Shown here: positions 25,186 to 36,440 of the stretch, in pieces | Position numbering within the stretch: position 1 is the first letter of the stretch | How the letters are laid out: every line of letters starts with the position of its first letter | Source of the DNA: Absidia repens | Taxonomy: Eukaryota > Mucoromycota > Mucoromycetes > Mucorales > Cunninghamellaceae | Length of the DNA stretch: 64,000 nt | Assembly: GCA_002105175.1 (NCBI GenBank) | Contig: MCGE01000003.1 | Coordinates: 186,001-250,000, forward strand | Reading direction: 5' to 3' | The notes under the pieces: generated by a model | What the model was told of the DNA's origin: nothing | The model's input: the letters and a program-made list of their open reading frames with translations, nothing else | Database searches by the model: none | Program-made: the position numbers and the translations under genes

Positions 25186-26734
25186 GGCTTAATTGTAATA
25201 AACGGTAGAAGAACAAGGGGTGGGGAAATCGCGAGAAGATGGGATGGGTGAGAAAAAAAAATAAAAGAGGAGAATGACATTGGAAAAAAAAAAGAGCAAC
25301 AAACAAACAAAAAAGAAAATGCCCCTTTCTTTGCTATCAACACAAATCAAGCAGATTGTTTATTAAAACGCCGCAGCATACTGCTGCCCCAAAGCAAAGT
25401 GGCACAAAGATGAAAGGATCTTCCATTTTTAGATAAAGCATCAAAGGCCTCTTTTTGTTCTAATTTTTGCCAATGCAATAACAATTTAAATTTCTCCTTT
25501 GTGAGAGAGATCATGACATCAGATGATGGACCATGCTTGGATCAGTCTGACATGAAAAGCAAGAGGGCCGAGAACTCAAGCCGAAGCTTATGATACTATG
25601 CCGAAATAAGACTGTCCATGATTTTATCATATGTATGTACAGTATCATCTATACTACAATGGATTAAAACAGTCTTGTTCCGTATATGTCACACCATTAT
25701 TTTTTGAACCCCCAATGTATAATGTTTGTTGATTTTTCGCACCCGAGTCTTTTCTGTACCTCTCTTAATCATGGTGAAACAAAGAGTCTTCCCCTATATT
25801 TGTTTTGTCTGGATGTCGCTATTTTCTTCTTCTTGACGCTGTAAACGTGCTATCCTGTTCTATACTATAGATAAAAAAAGGCGCTTTCAGCTCAAACTAA
25901 ATTGATACAGTATCATAAACATCATGCCAAAATTCATGTGGCTCAATACACTGTATGTCGCCAGCTGATTTCATTTTGAAAAAATGGAAGACCGGAGTTG
26001 AATAAATAAAGACATATCGTATGTACTGTACACTTGATCAATCATTAAAGTCTAGGTAACGGTTACCGACTTCATAAATTGGCTATGTACACAAGAAAAA
26101 AAAAAAAAAAAAAAAGAAAGAGAGGGACAGTCTGTGCCTTTCCCAGACATGTCGCTTCCTCTATCTCCACTAGTAATTCCCAAATACAGTAAATGGTTTA
26201 AAACACGCATTTATCGTCATAACAGAGGATGTAAAAAAATTGTCAGTTTTATCGGACTGCTATTTCAACGTTATACATATGAGAATCTGTAATTCTTCAA
26301 CCACACATAAAGGTCCTGGATGGTTTAATGTCAAATATTGGTCCGCTTTTATAATTTCTCCTAGGATTAACGCACCCAAAAAATTGACTATGTACTACCT
26401 CAATCGTCAATCACATCAAATCCAAGATATTGAGGCAAGAGCGTCTTGGTAAAGTAGTCCAATATGAGAGAATTGATAAGCTATGTATTCCACGTTATGT
26501 GACAAAACTACTCCATAGTGAAGGTGCTCACTGAACTTGACCGAATTTGTTGCTTCTTGTCAGCAAACGCTTCAAAAGAAAGAAAAACCGAATTCCCATT
26601 TTAAATGGTAGTCGTTATTATATTGCTTTGAATAGATAGACATTATCTTTATAATGTTAATATACTGATTGTCATAAAATCAAAGAATCGGAAGTATGAT
26701 ACAATTTCCTTTTTCTATCCACCAAAGCATAATC
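25186..26734. other. Gene-free AT-rich region upstream of the F-box gene
   Basis: Holds the F-box promoter and about 1.5 kb without supported genes. There is an 18-19 nt A tract at about 26096-26115. Short open frames have no domain and no intron-exon logic. Confidence 0.4.
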
Positions 26735-27105
26735 TTTCAAATCCCGACCATGTGAACTTTTATTTACTTTCAATCTTTTCCCCTACCCTCTCTCTTTCTT
26801 TCTTTCTTTTTTTTTTTTTCCATCAATCAACTTCTTTGAGTTTTGGAGATCTTAAATTAGTGTTAGAACTAGTTTAGAAGGGGTTTAATTAACGGGATTA
26901 CAAGATGCATGGGGAAACCCTTTCATTTTGATCCAGGAATTGAAAGCATCATAGTTGGTTTTTTGAGGCCTTCATTAGCTTAGTTTGGTTTTAGTTTGCC
27001 CACAGTTTGTATCAATATTTGAATAAAATATGTCTAACTTTACTTGCTTCAATGAAAATGTTCCATTAGTCATTCTCATGTCTTGTGCAGTAGATCCCTT
27101 TTTTT
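26735..27105 (+). repeat. Dispersed E-box/AATAAA repeat, copy 4
   Basis: Sense on the plus strand. Degenerate E-box block TCAAATCCCGACCATGTG (26739-26756), CT-rich tract to about 26820, CATCAATCAACTTC, AACTAGTTTAGAAGGGG, GGGATTACAAGATGCATGG, GGGAAACCCTTTCATTTTG, TAGCTTAGTTTGG, GAATAAAATATG (about 27021-27032), and CCATTAGTCATTCTCATGTC. No coding capacity. Confidence 0.82.
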
Positions 27106-27977
27106 TTTACTAGTAATCTATGGAACTGGGGGTACGTTCTCTGTATTTCTGCATTTAATGTCTTTTTAAAAAAAGATGAATATATAAAAAGAACAAGTAC
27201 AAGAAATTGCATTGATAAGTCGGTAGTTTTCTTTTCTTCTTTATTATTATAGACCAATGGTCCTATATCAAGTCAGGTCGCAGGAAAACGCAGCTATGGT
27301 CCACAAAGCCCACGGTGTTAAGAAACTCTTTATATTACTGCTATTTCTGTCAAATACACCCCCCCCCCTTTTGAATACTGATATTGGTGTTATCAAGTCA
27401 ATGAAGACCAAGCAATACAAATCAAATAACACTACTCAATCAACATCAAGAAAGCAAGACTTAACAAACGATACCAAGCAATGCCGTGCCCTTCTGGTGA
27501 TTACTACTATTAGTGTTATTATCATCAATTGACTCAGCCTTAGCTATTACTATTAGTATTCTCAATTTTTTGATTCTTTGAGTTTTATCACTACCAATAA
27601 AAAAACACTTGCTATTCCTTCATCCTTCATTCATTTCTTAGCATAGCTTTAGAAATATTATTGTTACTCAGTAGCAGCTTTTATGAGATATTTATGTCTC
27701 ATAGTTATCAATGGTTTTTTAAATAGGGTGATGGAGGAGGGAATTACGGAGTAATTATGATTTGTAGTTTGGTGATGCTGGTTATGATGTGTGAAAGTCG
27801 GGAATTAGGGGTGAACGGAGCCTGTGCAGTCGAAGCGAGCGACATTGAAGTCGGCGTTAGATTTTTTCTCTATGAATGGCGTGCACTATAATGTTAATCA
27901 TGCGATATACCTATGCTGGGACAATATTTAATATCAAGCAACCTTGAACAATGCGCGCTTCGTTAAAGTGGTAGAGC

Positions 27978-28009
<32 letters not shown>

Positions 28010-28381
28010 GAATAAAGATCCAGACTCTAATTTTTGATAGAAATGTGAAATGGTGCTCTAAATTTTGCCATGGATCATCACACGATCCCGTTCAAACGTA
28101 CCCAACAAGCAAATCAACTCAATAATAACAAAAATGCTTCATACACAATCAGATTGTAGTACATATTGAAGTAATCGCTCTTTGTTTATTCAATGAAGGC
28201 GTAGTGGTAAAAAGATATATAGCGGAAGCAAAGAGAAAACTATAACGAATACTGGTGACCCTAACATAATGAGATGAGATTTTATTGTTGTTGAATGAAC
28301 ATAACGTTAAGACAAACTATTTCATTTAAAGAGTATAAGTTATTCTATTTTATTCTACAACGAAAGTTGGGATAAGCTAAA
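27106..28381. other. Gene-free region
   Basis: No supported gene. A long A tract lies at about 27979-28008. Open frames are short and low complexity. Confidence 0.4.
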
Positions 28382-28657
28382 CTAAATCCAGGTACAGCAG
28401 TCCACGCTGCATCCAAAAACCATCATATCGTCGATCTCGTATGGAGTATCAATATTTGCTTTAAAGGGAAGTAGAATTTTACAATACAGCGGTTGTTTGA
28501 ATGAATGGGATGGCGGGCGCTGTAAAAGGAAGAGAGTGGCACTATTGGCTGGCAAGGATCGCTTTAAAAAAAAGAAGAGAGAGATATGTTGTCGTAGCTG
28601 CTGAATAGAGGCAGTTTCCATGATGATGATTGAATTACCAATTCGATCATGTTTCAT
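28382..28657 (-). CDS. Doubtful small open frame, hypothetical
   Basis: A single-exon ATG frame of 91 aa (MKHDRIGNSIIIMETASIQQ...) followed within about 40 nt by GAATAAAATAG on the same strand, which could be a poly(A) signal. Composition is less biased than surrounding noise and it contains four Cys near the C-terminus, but no domain is recognised and it lies in a repeat-rich block. It may be a chance frame or a fragment of an older gene. Confidence 0.2.
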   Translation of the reverse strand: MKHDRIGNSIIIMETASIQQLRQHISLFFFLKRSLPANSATLFLLQRPPSHSFKQPLYCKILLPFKANIDTPYEIDDMMVFGCSVDCCTWI

Positions 28658-28749
28658 GGCATATGACTAGTTGTGAAAAAAAAAAAAAACGATAATGTTC
28701 CCTTTTTTGCAACCCTCCAAAAAAAAAAGCGTCCAATCCATTCTGATGA

Positions 28750-29140
28750 GAGACTAGGAAAATGTTCAAAACCCGCCCACGTGGAATATTTATTTTCTCT
28801 CTCCCGCCTTTTTATTTTTTCGGCTCTCTTTCTTTTTTTTTCGCCTTTATTTTTTCTTCACCATTCAATTTCTATTGGGATATGTTAAACTTAGAATAGT
28901 GTCGAGACCAGTTTAGAAGGGATTTCAGCTCAGGGATTACAAGATGCATGGGCAAACCCTTTCATTTTGGATTCAGGATTTAGAACCACCAATAGTTGGC
29001 TTTTTGGAGCCCCCATTAGCTTAGTTTAGCGTTAGCTTGTCCATAGTTTGCATTTATCTCAGAATAAAATATGTTTTCTTTTTACTTGCACCAACGAAAT
29101 GTGTCCCATTAGTCTTATGTTTTACAAAATAGTTTCCTTT
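28750..29140 (+). repeat. Dispersed E-box/AATAAA repeat, copy 5
   Basis: Sense on the plus strand, one of the best preserved. CCCGCCCACGTGG at 28772-28784, CT-rich tract with CTCTCTCCC to about 28860, CACCATTCAATTTC, GACCAGTTTAGAAGGG, GGGATTACAAGATGCATGG, AAACCCTTTCATTTTGG, TTGGCTTTTTGGAGCC, TAGCTTAGTTTAGCG, GAATAAAATATG (about 29062-29073), and CCCATTAGTC. Degenerate distal modules may continue to about 29700. Confidence 0.85.
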
Positions 29141-30821
29141 TTATTAGCAATCAATCCCGTTCGGTTAGTACTTTAATCCTTTGTTGTGTTTCAATAACAG
29201 TTGTACCTCCAGTCTTTAATATGTCTTTTACAGTCTATTAGATATCTTTTTGTCATCATGCCTATAGATTAATGTTGACCCTTCTTCTGAACTCCCATTA
29301 ACCTCCCTGATGTCTCCCACATACTACCTCCATTAGATCTCTAATTAAAATGACTTCTCACCGTTTGTTAGCGCCTATCAATATACTTCAATAAAATGTG
29401 CCTTTTTATTAGCTAACTATATGATTGTGAGGAATGTCGAAATTGTTGATCTTTTGTGAGTGAGTACTTTATTGAGCACATTCTTTCTAGTTCACCCACC
29501 TTGTCCACTTTTACACATCCCCCTCAAACCTCACACGACTGATTGGCAGTCCTGAATCATTTAATATGAAATGTAGGCACGTTGATACTCTACCAATCAG
29601 TACTAATGAACCTAGCCCACGCCACCAGTGAAATATTCCCTATAAAATATTCTAGTCTCCTTTTAACTAGACGTACTCTATATATCAGATAATTGTTTTT
29701 ATTACGTATGATACAATAATGATAATAATTCCTCCCCCCCCCGAATAAGCCCGAACAGAAGTCAGTAAAGCTCTGAGGAGATGTCCAGCAAAGAGTGAAA
29801 TGGCGTAGTTATCAATACCCACACTAAATTTCTCGCCCTTTCTCCCACACACAGAAAAACCCCCAGTCGAGATGTCGTTCGCTAAAATTCAAAATATGGC
29901 GAACGTTTAATACCATACTGTTAAAACCCACACTTCCAACAACACCAGTCCGTCAGGCACCAAATAGTTTTTTTTTTTTTTGTTTTTTTTTTTCCAAACA
30001 CATAACCTGCGTTTGTTTTTTCTAAGACTACATATTGTGTATATTCATTGGACGGAACACTGAGCGTAACGACTGGAGGAGGTAGTTTACTATGTACTCA
30101 ATCCCTTTTTTTCCACACATACACAAACACTGGTTTTGTTTCCTATACTTGTGTATGTCCATTCGATGAAACAAACTAAACATATGATAAAACTAATGAT
30201 GAAAAAGAACAAGATATATTTTATTCAGTTGTAGATATAAGTTATGACGACTAATACTAAGCTAAGTTATTGTCGGTTCTACGCCAATTCAAATGGTGGA
30301 CCCAGATCATGGATGCCCCTGATTCGTACTATAACACTAATTCCAGTTGATCGTTACCTCAATGAGAGATATCTTAAAAAGAACCAAAAAAAAAAAAAAA
30401 AAAAAAAAAAAAAGATGGATAATAGACAAAGTGAGAGATATCAGTCAAGTAGATGTAATAAAAAATGTCTAATCATCAAGCTAAATAAATAAAAAATTTA
30501 TGCCTAAAATAAAGAGACAAAAAACCGAACTTGCATTGCTGGAATGGGTCATCGTGGCCGACAGCCTCGCGAGTCACAAATGAAGAGATCGCAGTTGGAC
30601 TGGTCAGTATCTTGTCTACGTGTTGATCGAATAGTTCAAGTGACAAGTGACGTAAGAAAAAATGAGACGAAGAAACGGATAGAAAAATACGGTCATACCA
30701 ACCAAACAGTTAAAGACGAAAAATATCATATTTCATTTGAAGTTTATTGAAGACAATAGATAATAGTGAGAAAGTATGTGTGAGTATATGTATCCATATA
30801 TAAATAAACTAACTAAACGAA
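29141..30821. other. Gene-free region with degenerate repeat pieces
   Basis: No supported gene. At about 30130-30370 a weak family member on the minus strand is visible (TCCATTCGATGAAACAAAC, TATTTTATTCAGTTGTAGATATAAG, ACTAATACTAAGCTAAG). An inverted repeat CGTTCGC...GCGAACG lies at about 29877-29907. A long A tract lies at about 30386-30413. Confidence 0.4.
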
Positions 30822-31589
30822 CTACAAGAATTTGGAGATCAAAGACGCGGCACCGCCACCACCACCACCAGATTTACCAGATTGACCAAGAAGACCCATC
30901 ACGGCACCCAAACCACCAGAACCGCCAGAACTACCACCGTTTTGAGAGGCAAGTAACTTCATGGCCATACCAGCAGCAGATTGTAACATTTCAGCTTGGT
31001 TACCGCCACCGCCACCACCACCAGCACTGCTCTTATAAAGCTTCATAGCTTCGCCCATAGCCAAACCAATCAATTCGGAGCTACCACCTCCACCGGACCC
31101 TTTGCTGCTAGAGAACATCTTGAAGGCTTGCATAGCCGCGGCGCTTCCCATGTCTCGACTAGACGCACCTTCATGACCACCTTGGTTGTAAATACGGTCA
31201 TGAGCATCAGCAGCTTGAGTGACTTCATGGTCTTCCATGGGGCGTTTGTGGTCATCATCATCACGGTCTAACATATTGGTTAAGACGGAGGAAAAGACAC
31301 CGTGGTCTAATATCAAAGAAAGCAACATGATGAGTCATCTACTTGCCTTCAGTATTGCCATTCCCGTACTTTTCTACCTCATTTTTTTTTCTTCTAATAT
31401 ATCAACATACCGTCTTCACCGTGTTGAGCAGCGTAACGGGCAGATTCATTCACGTCAGGGCGTTGATAACCCACTTGAGGAGCACCTAAAAAAATTAGGC
31501 AATAGACGAACCCGTTAACGTTACTCTTTCTTCATTCATAATGCAAATAATAGTTTACCTTGATAAGAGTCAGCTTCACCGTAAGTCAT
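30822..31589 (-). CDS. Gly-rich fungal protein of unknown function (DUF7721-like pattern)
   Basis: Three exons, 31589-31559, 31485-31411 and 31306-30822, give 196 aa. After an N-terminus with NESARYAAQHG and HGVFSSVLTNM, the C-terminal half has three similar helical repeats: AAAMQAFKMFSSSKGSGGGG, LIGLAMGEAMKLYKSSAG and MLQSAAGMAMKLLASQNGG, separated by poly-Gly linkers. This alternation of AxxMAxKLxxS helices and GGGG loops is what I recall for a widespread fungal uncharacterised family. No signal peptide or membrane helix is seen. The codon bias (GGT, GCC, AAG, ACC) suggests good expression. The function is unknown. Confidence 0.85.
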
Positions 31590-32209
31590 TGTGTATATTT
31601 TTAAATTTTAAGAAAAAAGAAAAAGAAAGAAAAAAGAAAAATGGGTGAGAAAGCTTTTTTTTTTTTTACCTCTAGCCTATTGAGCGGGGACCTAAGAATC
31701 GCATGCATGCCTCAGCCAATTAGAGCGCGTTACTTCTTTGGTGTACCACTGAGTCTGTTGGCTTAGTGTGATTGTCTACGGACTTGTTCTCTAATTTGGA
31801 TGATTTAGGATTTTTTCTTTTCCAGGACTCGAGATCCACCAAAAAAAGAGATGTATTCATAAAATAAGGTGGATTAATTTACTTGCAATGGGCAACCATG
31901 GAACTACGCAAAACAACGATGGCTATCTCAAGTTGGCTAACAGCGGCGATTGAAAAGTTATTATTCTCGCCCTTATTTGTGACATCTTGTTGTATTTAAA
32001 ACAAATAACATTGGCTTGGGAAAAAAGCGTTATTATTGTCAGGGTGGGCCATACACTATACAAAAATAAAATCTCTTATGTTTTTCCCCCCCCACCCCTT
32101 TTCTCCTTATTTCATTCCCCTTGGACTTTGAGGCAAAGATGGATGGTCTCCTTTATTTATTTGGTCCACTTTTCTTTTTCTTTCTTCTTTGTTCAATAAA
32201 AACAAAAAG
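31590..32209. other. Divergent intergenic region, Gly-rich / RING genes
   Basis: 620 bp between two start codons of divergent genes. A-rich leader for the Gly-rich gene (31600-31640), T tracts and a C8 run near 32086. No transcription factor site identified. Confidence 0.45.
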
Positions 32210-33920
32210 ATGCCTATGTTCCGTAAATTTTTTTCAGTTCTTAGAAAAAATAAATCACAACGTCTCATTGATACTGGTGATACTAGTGATGAAAATGACG
32301 ATGGGTTTCTTGATACAACACCATGCCCGTCACCATCATCACCACTCAAACCTCCCCCAATGCTCGATTCAGCATTTTGTGCCTCCCACATAAGTAATAA
32401 CACTGAAGCAGAATGGGCGGATAAATTAGGGCGTATAAATCTATATGGAGAGAAACTCTCGTCGGATTGGTATCACTCTTTGGATCAATTGGCATCCATG
32501 ATGGATAAAGTGGTGAGCGATTTTTCTTTAATGCAGGCTAACTGATATTCTAAACGCCGCTCATTTACTAAATCAGGCCATCGCCCTTTATTTACATTAT
32601 TTATAGACTTCACCTTTTCAAAATACGAATCGTGTGGCATTACATCAAACACAGAGGTTTATTGAAACGTATCTAGATAATTGGAAATCGCACCGTTGTC
32701 AAAGTGAAGGAGATACAAATGAGAAAATCCAACTAGCCAATCAACAGTTTTCGGCAAGTGCCTCAAGTCTGAATTTATTTATTTTTTAACCTGAATTTAT
32801 TTCACTCTGCCTTTTAGGATCAAGTCGATTTAAAAAACTGCGTGATAAAAATACATCATCTTGAAAAGGATTTATATGATTATCGATACACTATGGATGA
32901 TCAGTTGATGGGCTTATGGGACTCCAAACAAAAAGATCAAGCAATGGAAACATGGAAACATCACTGGCAGGCTTATCACCGCATATCCAATCAAATGGAA
33001 TGCAAGTTTAAGGTACAGTGCACAGAAAAAAGGGGTAGTCAGTCAGAGTTTTACCAAAAAAAAAAAAAAAAAAAATCGAAAATTAAATCACCGCTCTGTA
33101 GGCATTACTCGAGTCGTGCTCACCCAAACCCGATGAATATACATGTGCCGTGTGTTTATCCATCTTTACTGAGCCTGTAACTCTCCAACAATGTTTGCAC
33201 ACCTTTTGTAAAAGCTGTGTACAGAATATTTATTGTACTTGTCAGCTCACCTGCTGTGATTCGTCTTGTCATGATCCTGCCAATCGACCTTCCAATATGG
33301 TGGACGACGAGGATGACTTGGCTATCCCGAAAAAAAAACTTTCGAGGCAGTTCTCCAGTACCTATAAACCTCGATATAGACAATTGATTTCCTCCAGAAA
33401 GATCTCAACACCACCACCACCACCATCACCACCATCCTCATCACCCTCACCGTCGCCATCAGTGCCACGACGACGCTACAGTACACTCCGTGCTCCGTTG
33501 AAAAGATTTTCCATGGCAGCAGTAGAAGAACCCCGTCCTCCCACACCCACAACTACGCTCGACACGGAAAAAGTGACGTTACGATGTGATTGCCCCTTAT
33601 CCTGGTCAGTCCCGCCAGCAGCACAATGCCCACTCTGCCGTCAACCGTTTGGACCTGATGATTGCCGCCTTGCTGTGGCACTCGATAATTTAATTCGGTT
33701 CTATTTCCCTCGTCATGACCGTGTGAGGCAAAAATACGATGCACGTGAACGTCAACTGAATCGCCGTACATCCTTGTCAGCAGCTTGGCGCTTTCTTCCC
33801 CAGTCATCACTACCTTCTGTTCCACTACCTCCTCGTCGCCAATCCCCCAATTCAAATATGACGATGATCAGCATCTCCAACGATCTGGCCAATATCACAC
33901 GTCGATCCTTTATTGTTTGA
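32210..33920 (+). CDS. RING-finger protein with a split RING (136-residue insertion)
   Basis: Four exons, 32210-32512, 32607-32753, 32818-33012 and 33102-33920, give 487 aa. Intron 2 is GC-AG (GCAAGT donor), the only choice that keeps the frame. Residues about 60-215 are helical and coiled-coil like. The RING starts CAVC (230/233), then C246, H248, C251 and C254, with the context PVTLQQCLHTFCKSC of E3 ligases. The final pair is CPLC (391/394), followed by LDNLIRFYFP. Between C254 and C391 lie 136 residues rich in Pro/Ser and Arg, plus an extra Cys cluster (YCTCQLTCCDSSC). RING proteins recruit E2 enzymes for ubiquitin transfer. Whether this one folds with so long a loop is unknown; the loop may be phosphorylated. 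Confidence 0.85.
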
Positions 33921-34263
33921 ACCATGCTCTCTTTTTTTTTTTTTTACTATAAAACTCAGCTATCCATCAATGTCAAAAATCCAATAGTAATAATAATAAT
34001 GATAATAACAAAACTAATAATATTAATAAAATCACAAGTCAATTCAAACAAAAACCATGTGTATATTTTTATTTCAAATTGGAGAGGGGTATTTCTATAT
34101 AAAACTAAATGTATAAATAAAATAATAAAAATGGAGGGGTAAAGGGATGTCAATAAAGTACCACACTAGATGGGATATTCTACTATAAAGAGACTAAACG
34201 GAAGGTTGGAGCGAAGGGGTGAATAGCTACAATAAAGAGAAAAACTAATGTTCCAAGATCTGT
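33921..34263. other. Convergent 3' region
   Basis: 343 bp between the stop of the RING gene and the stop of the next gene on the opposite strand. AT-rich, with AATAAA-like signals for both strands; no gene. Confidence 0.5.
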
Positions 34264-36140
34264 TCAGAAAGAATGTCGGCGTCTTGTGATGATAAATGGT
34301 TGCTGTTTATCTCCATCCATCCATTCCCAACCATCAGGTATCTGTTGCTGTTGTTGTTGCTGTTGCTGTTTCTTCAGGGCTCTAGATTGCTGAATGACCG
34401 TGGAGTATGATCTATCATTGGACTTACTGACAGCCATAGAGGTGGAAGGCGGTAGTTGATGGTGTGGTTGACGTTGGTGGTGATTAGAATTGCGCTTTCT
34501 TGCTGATGGGGAAGACGTAAAAGGCGTGGAGCGTTTAATAGGGGTACGTCTAACAGGATAATAAGTGGGTGATTTCTTGATACAAAGGGCTGTATTTATG
34601 GGTGCAGGACGTCTTGACCGTTCCATTCTATGGTTGTATTCTTTTTCAAGGATCCCGTTGCCATTGGTGCCGTTTCGTCCTATATTAGTGTCACTGTCGT
34701 TGTTGCTGGTAGGTTGGTAACTTCCTGGTAAAGATAAGCGTCTAGGTCGTACAATATCAGCAGAGAAGGAGGGGCACGACGAGTGTAGTTGTTGAGTCAG
34801 GAACCTGTACGGAGAGGGAACACCTGACCAGGTGACCACAATATTAGCCAAAGCAAAACATATGGTCCATGCTACGATACCAGAAAAAGAAGAAGATGCA
34901 TTGACTGAGGAGGAGGAGGAAGATGACCATTTCCATGTTGTTGTTTGGGTGTTTCCAGGAGAAGAGATAAGGGTATCAAACACCGTGGTGATCAGTGCAT
35001 GGGGGATGTGTAATAGGGGTAGAAAAAGCAGGGTGAGTCTGGAAGTAGAGGTGGATGAGATGAACGAGTTGAGTCGGGGCATATGATGAGAATGATCAGC
35101 AATTGTAGCAGTAAGAGATGCCGTTTCATCATCTTCGTCATAATTCTGTTGTTGTTGTGCCAGATCGCGGGAGAGAGATTCAACCATAGCCATAGATGAG
35201 TCCAAACGTCGAAAGGATTCCATCAACGGGTCGTCATATCTGGGTAATATATACTGTGTTGTTTGCGCTGATGATGGTTCAAATTGATTGGTGTCGTAAT
35301 CGTCACGGGTATGTCGAGTTTCATCAAACATATCATTTCCAGAGTGGTAGATGGGCTCGAACAAAGAGGCTGAAGGTGATTCTTGCAACATTTCTGTGGG
35401 CGATATGTCAATGATATCATCGTCATGGTTATTATTGCTGTTTTTGTCATAGGTTTGTTGATGGTTTAAAAAATAATTCGACTGTTGTTCCACTGATGAC
35501 GCTGTGATAGGTGATTCTGCTGTTGTGGGTACAGGTGAAAATAACGATACTGATGAAGTAGAAGAGGATAGACTTGATTGTCGATCATGTGTCCGCTGAT
35601 ATTGACTTGAACGAGTAGGACGTGGTAGGCGAGAAAGTGACAGGATAGATTTGGGCCTTGAGGATGGAGTATTGCTATTTAATAGTGTAGATGAGCGTAA
35701 TAATGCAGAGTGAGGTCGTGGTCTTGAAGAAGTTCTTGGATTGCTTGAAGAAAACGACTTGGCACTATTGTTTTGCACTGCTTCGTTAGCTTCTTGAAGT
35801 AGAGTTGACAAAATACCAGATATCCGATCTAAAGCTTGGTCTTCATGTTCATCGCCGACGCCGTCAGGTTGTAATTCTACGGAAGCATCAGGTCGAGTAA
35901 TGGTATGTCTTCGCCGACGATAGTTGGGAGGAGGTGAAGTATTTGTCAGAGGAGATTGCACTACAGGCATGGAGAACGACGGCACTGGTTCTGGTTTTGG
36001 AAATTCGCTTTCAGGAGGAGGAGTATTCTAATATAAAGGAAATAATAAATAGGTGAGTAAATAGGAAAGTGGACATCGATAACAATATATATATATATAT
36101 ATATATAAACACGCTTTATTTCTATAAGATATATTACCAT
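34264..36140 (-). CDS. Low-complexity protein with two hydrophobic segments, unknown
   Basis: One long exon, 36027-34264, plus a proposed first exon carrying only the ATG (36140-36138, followed by GTAATA), giving 588 aa. The protein is rich in Ser, Pro, Arg and Gln, with a poly-Gln run near the C-terminus (plus strand about 34343-34372). Two hydrophobic segments, LTLLFLPLLHIPHALITTVF and SGIVAWTICFALANIVV, suggest membrane insertion. An N-terminal helix reads ALDRISGILSTLLQEANEAV. I recognise no domain. The acceptor at 36028 is good, but the first exon is a guess: another upstream exon cannot be excluded. Confidence 0.65.
36084..36107. repeat. (TA)n microsatellite
   Basis: About 12 TA repeats in the proposed first intron of the low-complexity membrane protein gene. 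Confidence 0.9.
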
Positions 36141-36440
36141 CAATATATTTTTGTGTGGATGTCGTGAATGGATGATATATGATAAAGGAGGATGAAGTAA
36201 CCGAGCGAGTAATTGAGTGTATGTATGTATGTAATGTGAGGGTAAGTATAGGTGAATTGTAAATTTATAGATGGAAGGAAATAAACTATAATGACAACAA
36301 AAAGAAGAAAAGAAAAAAAGGAGGGGAAAGAGGGACGAGTAAAGGTAAAATAAAACATATATATATAAAATCTAAAATCCGACCGTCCTTGTGCCACCCA
36401 AGTAAATAGTCAGTGTGTGTGTGAAATGCATGTGGTCCGT

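Noticed and set aside
32113..32403. Open frames on both strands over the RING gene start
   Set aside because: They overlap the well-supported first exon of the RING gene in other frames.
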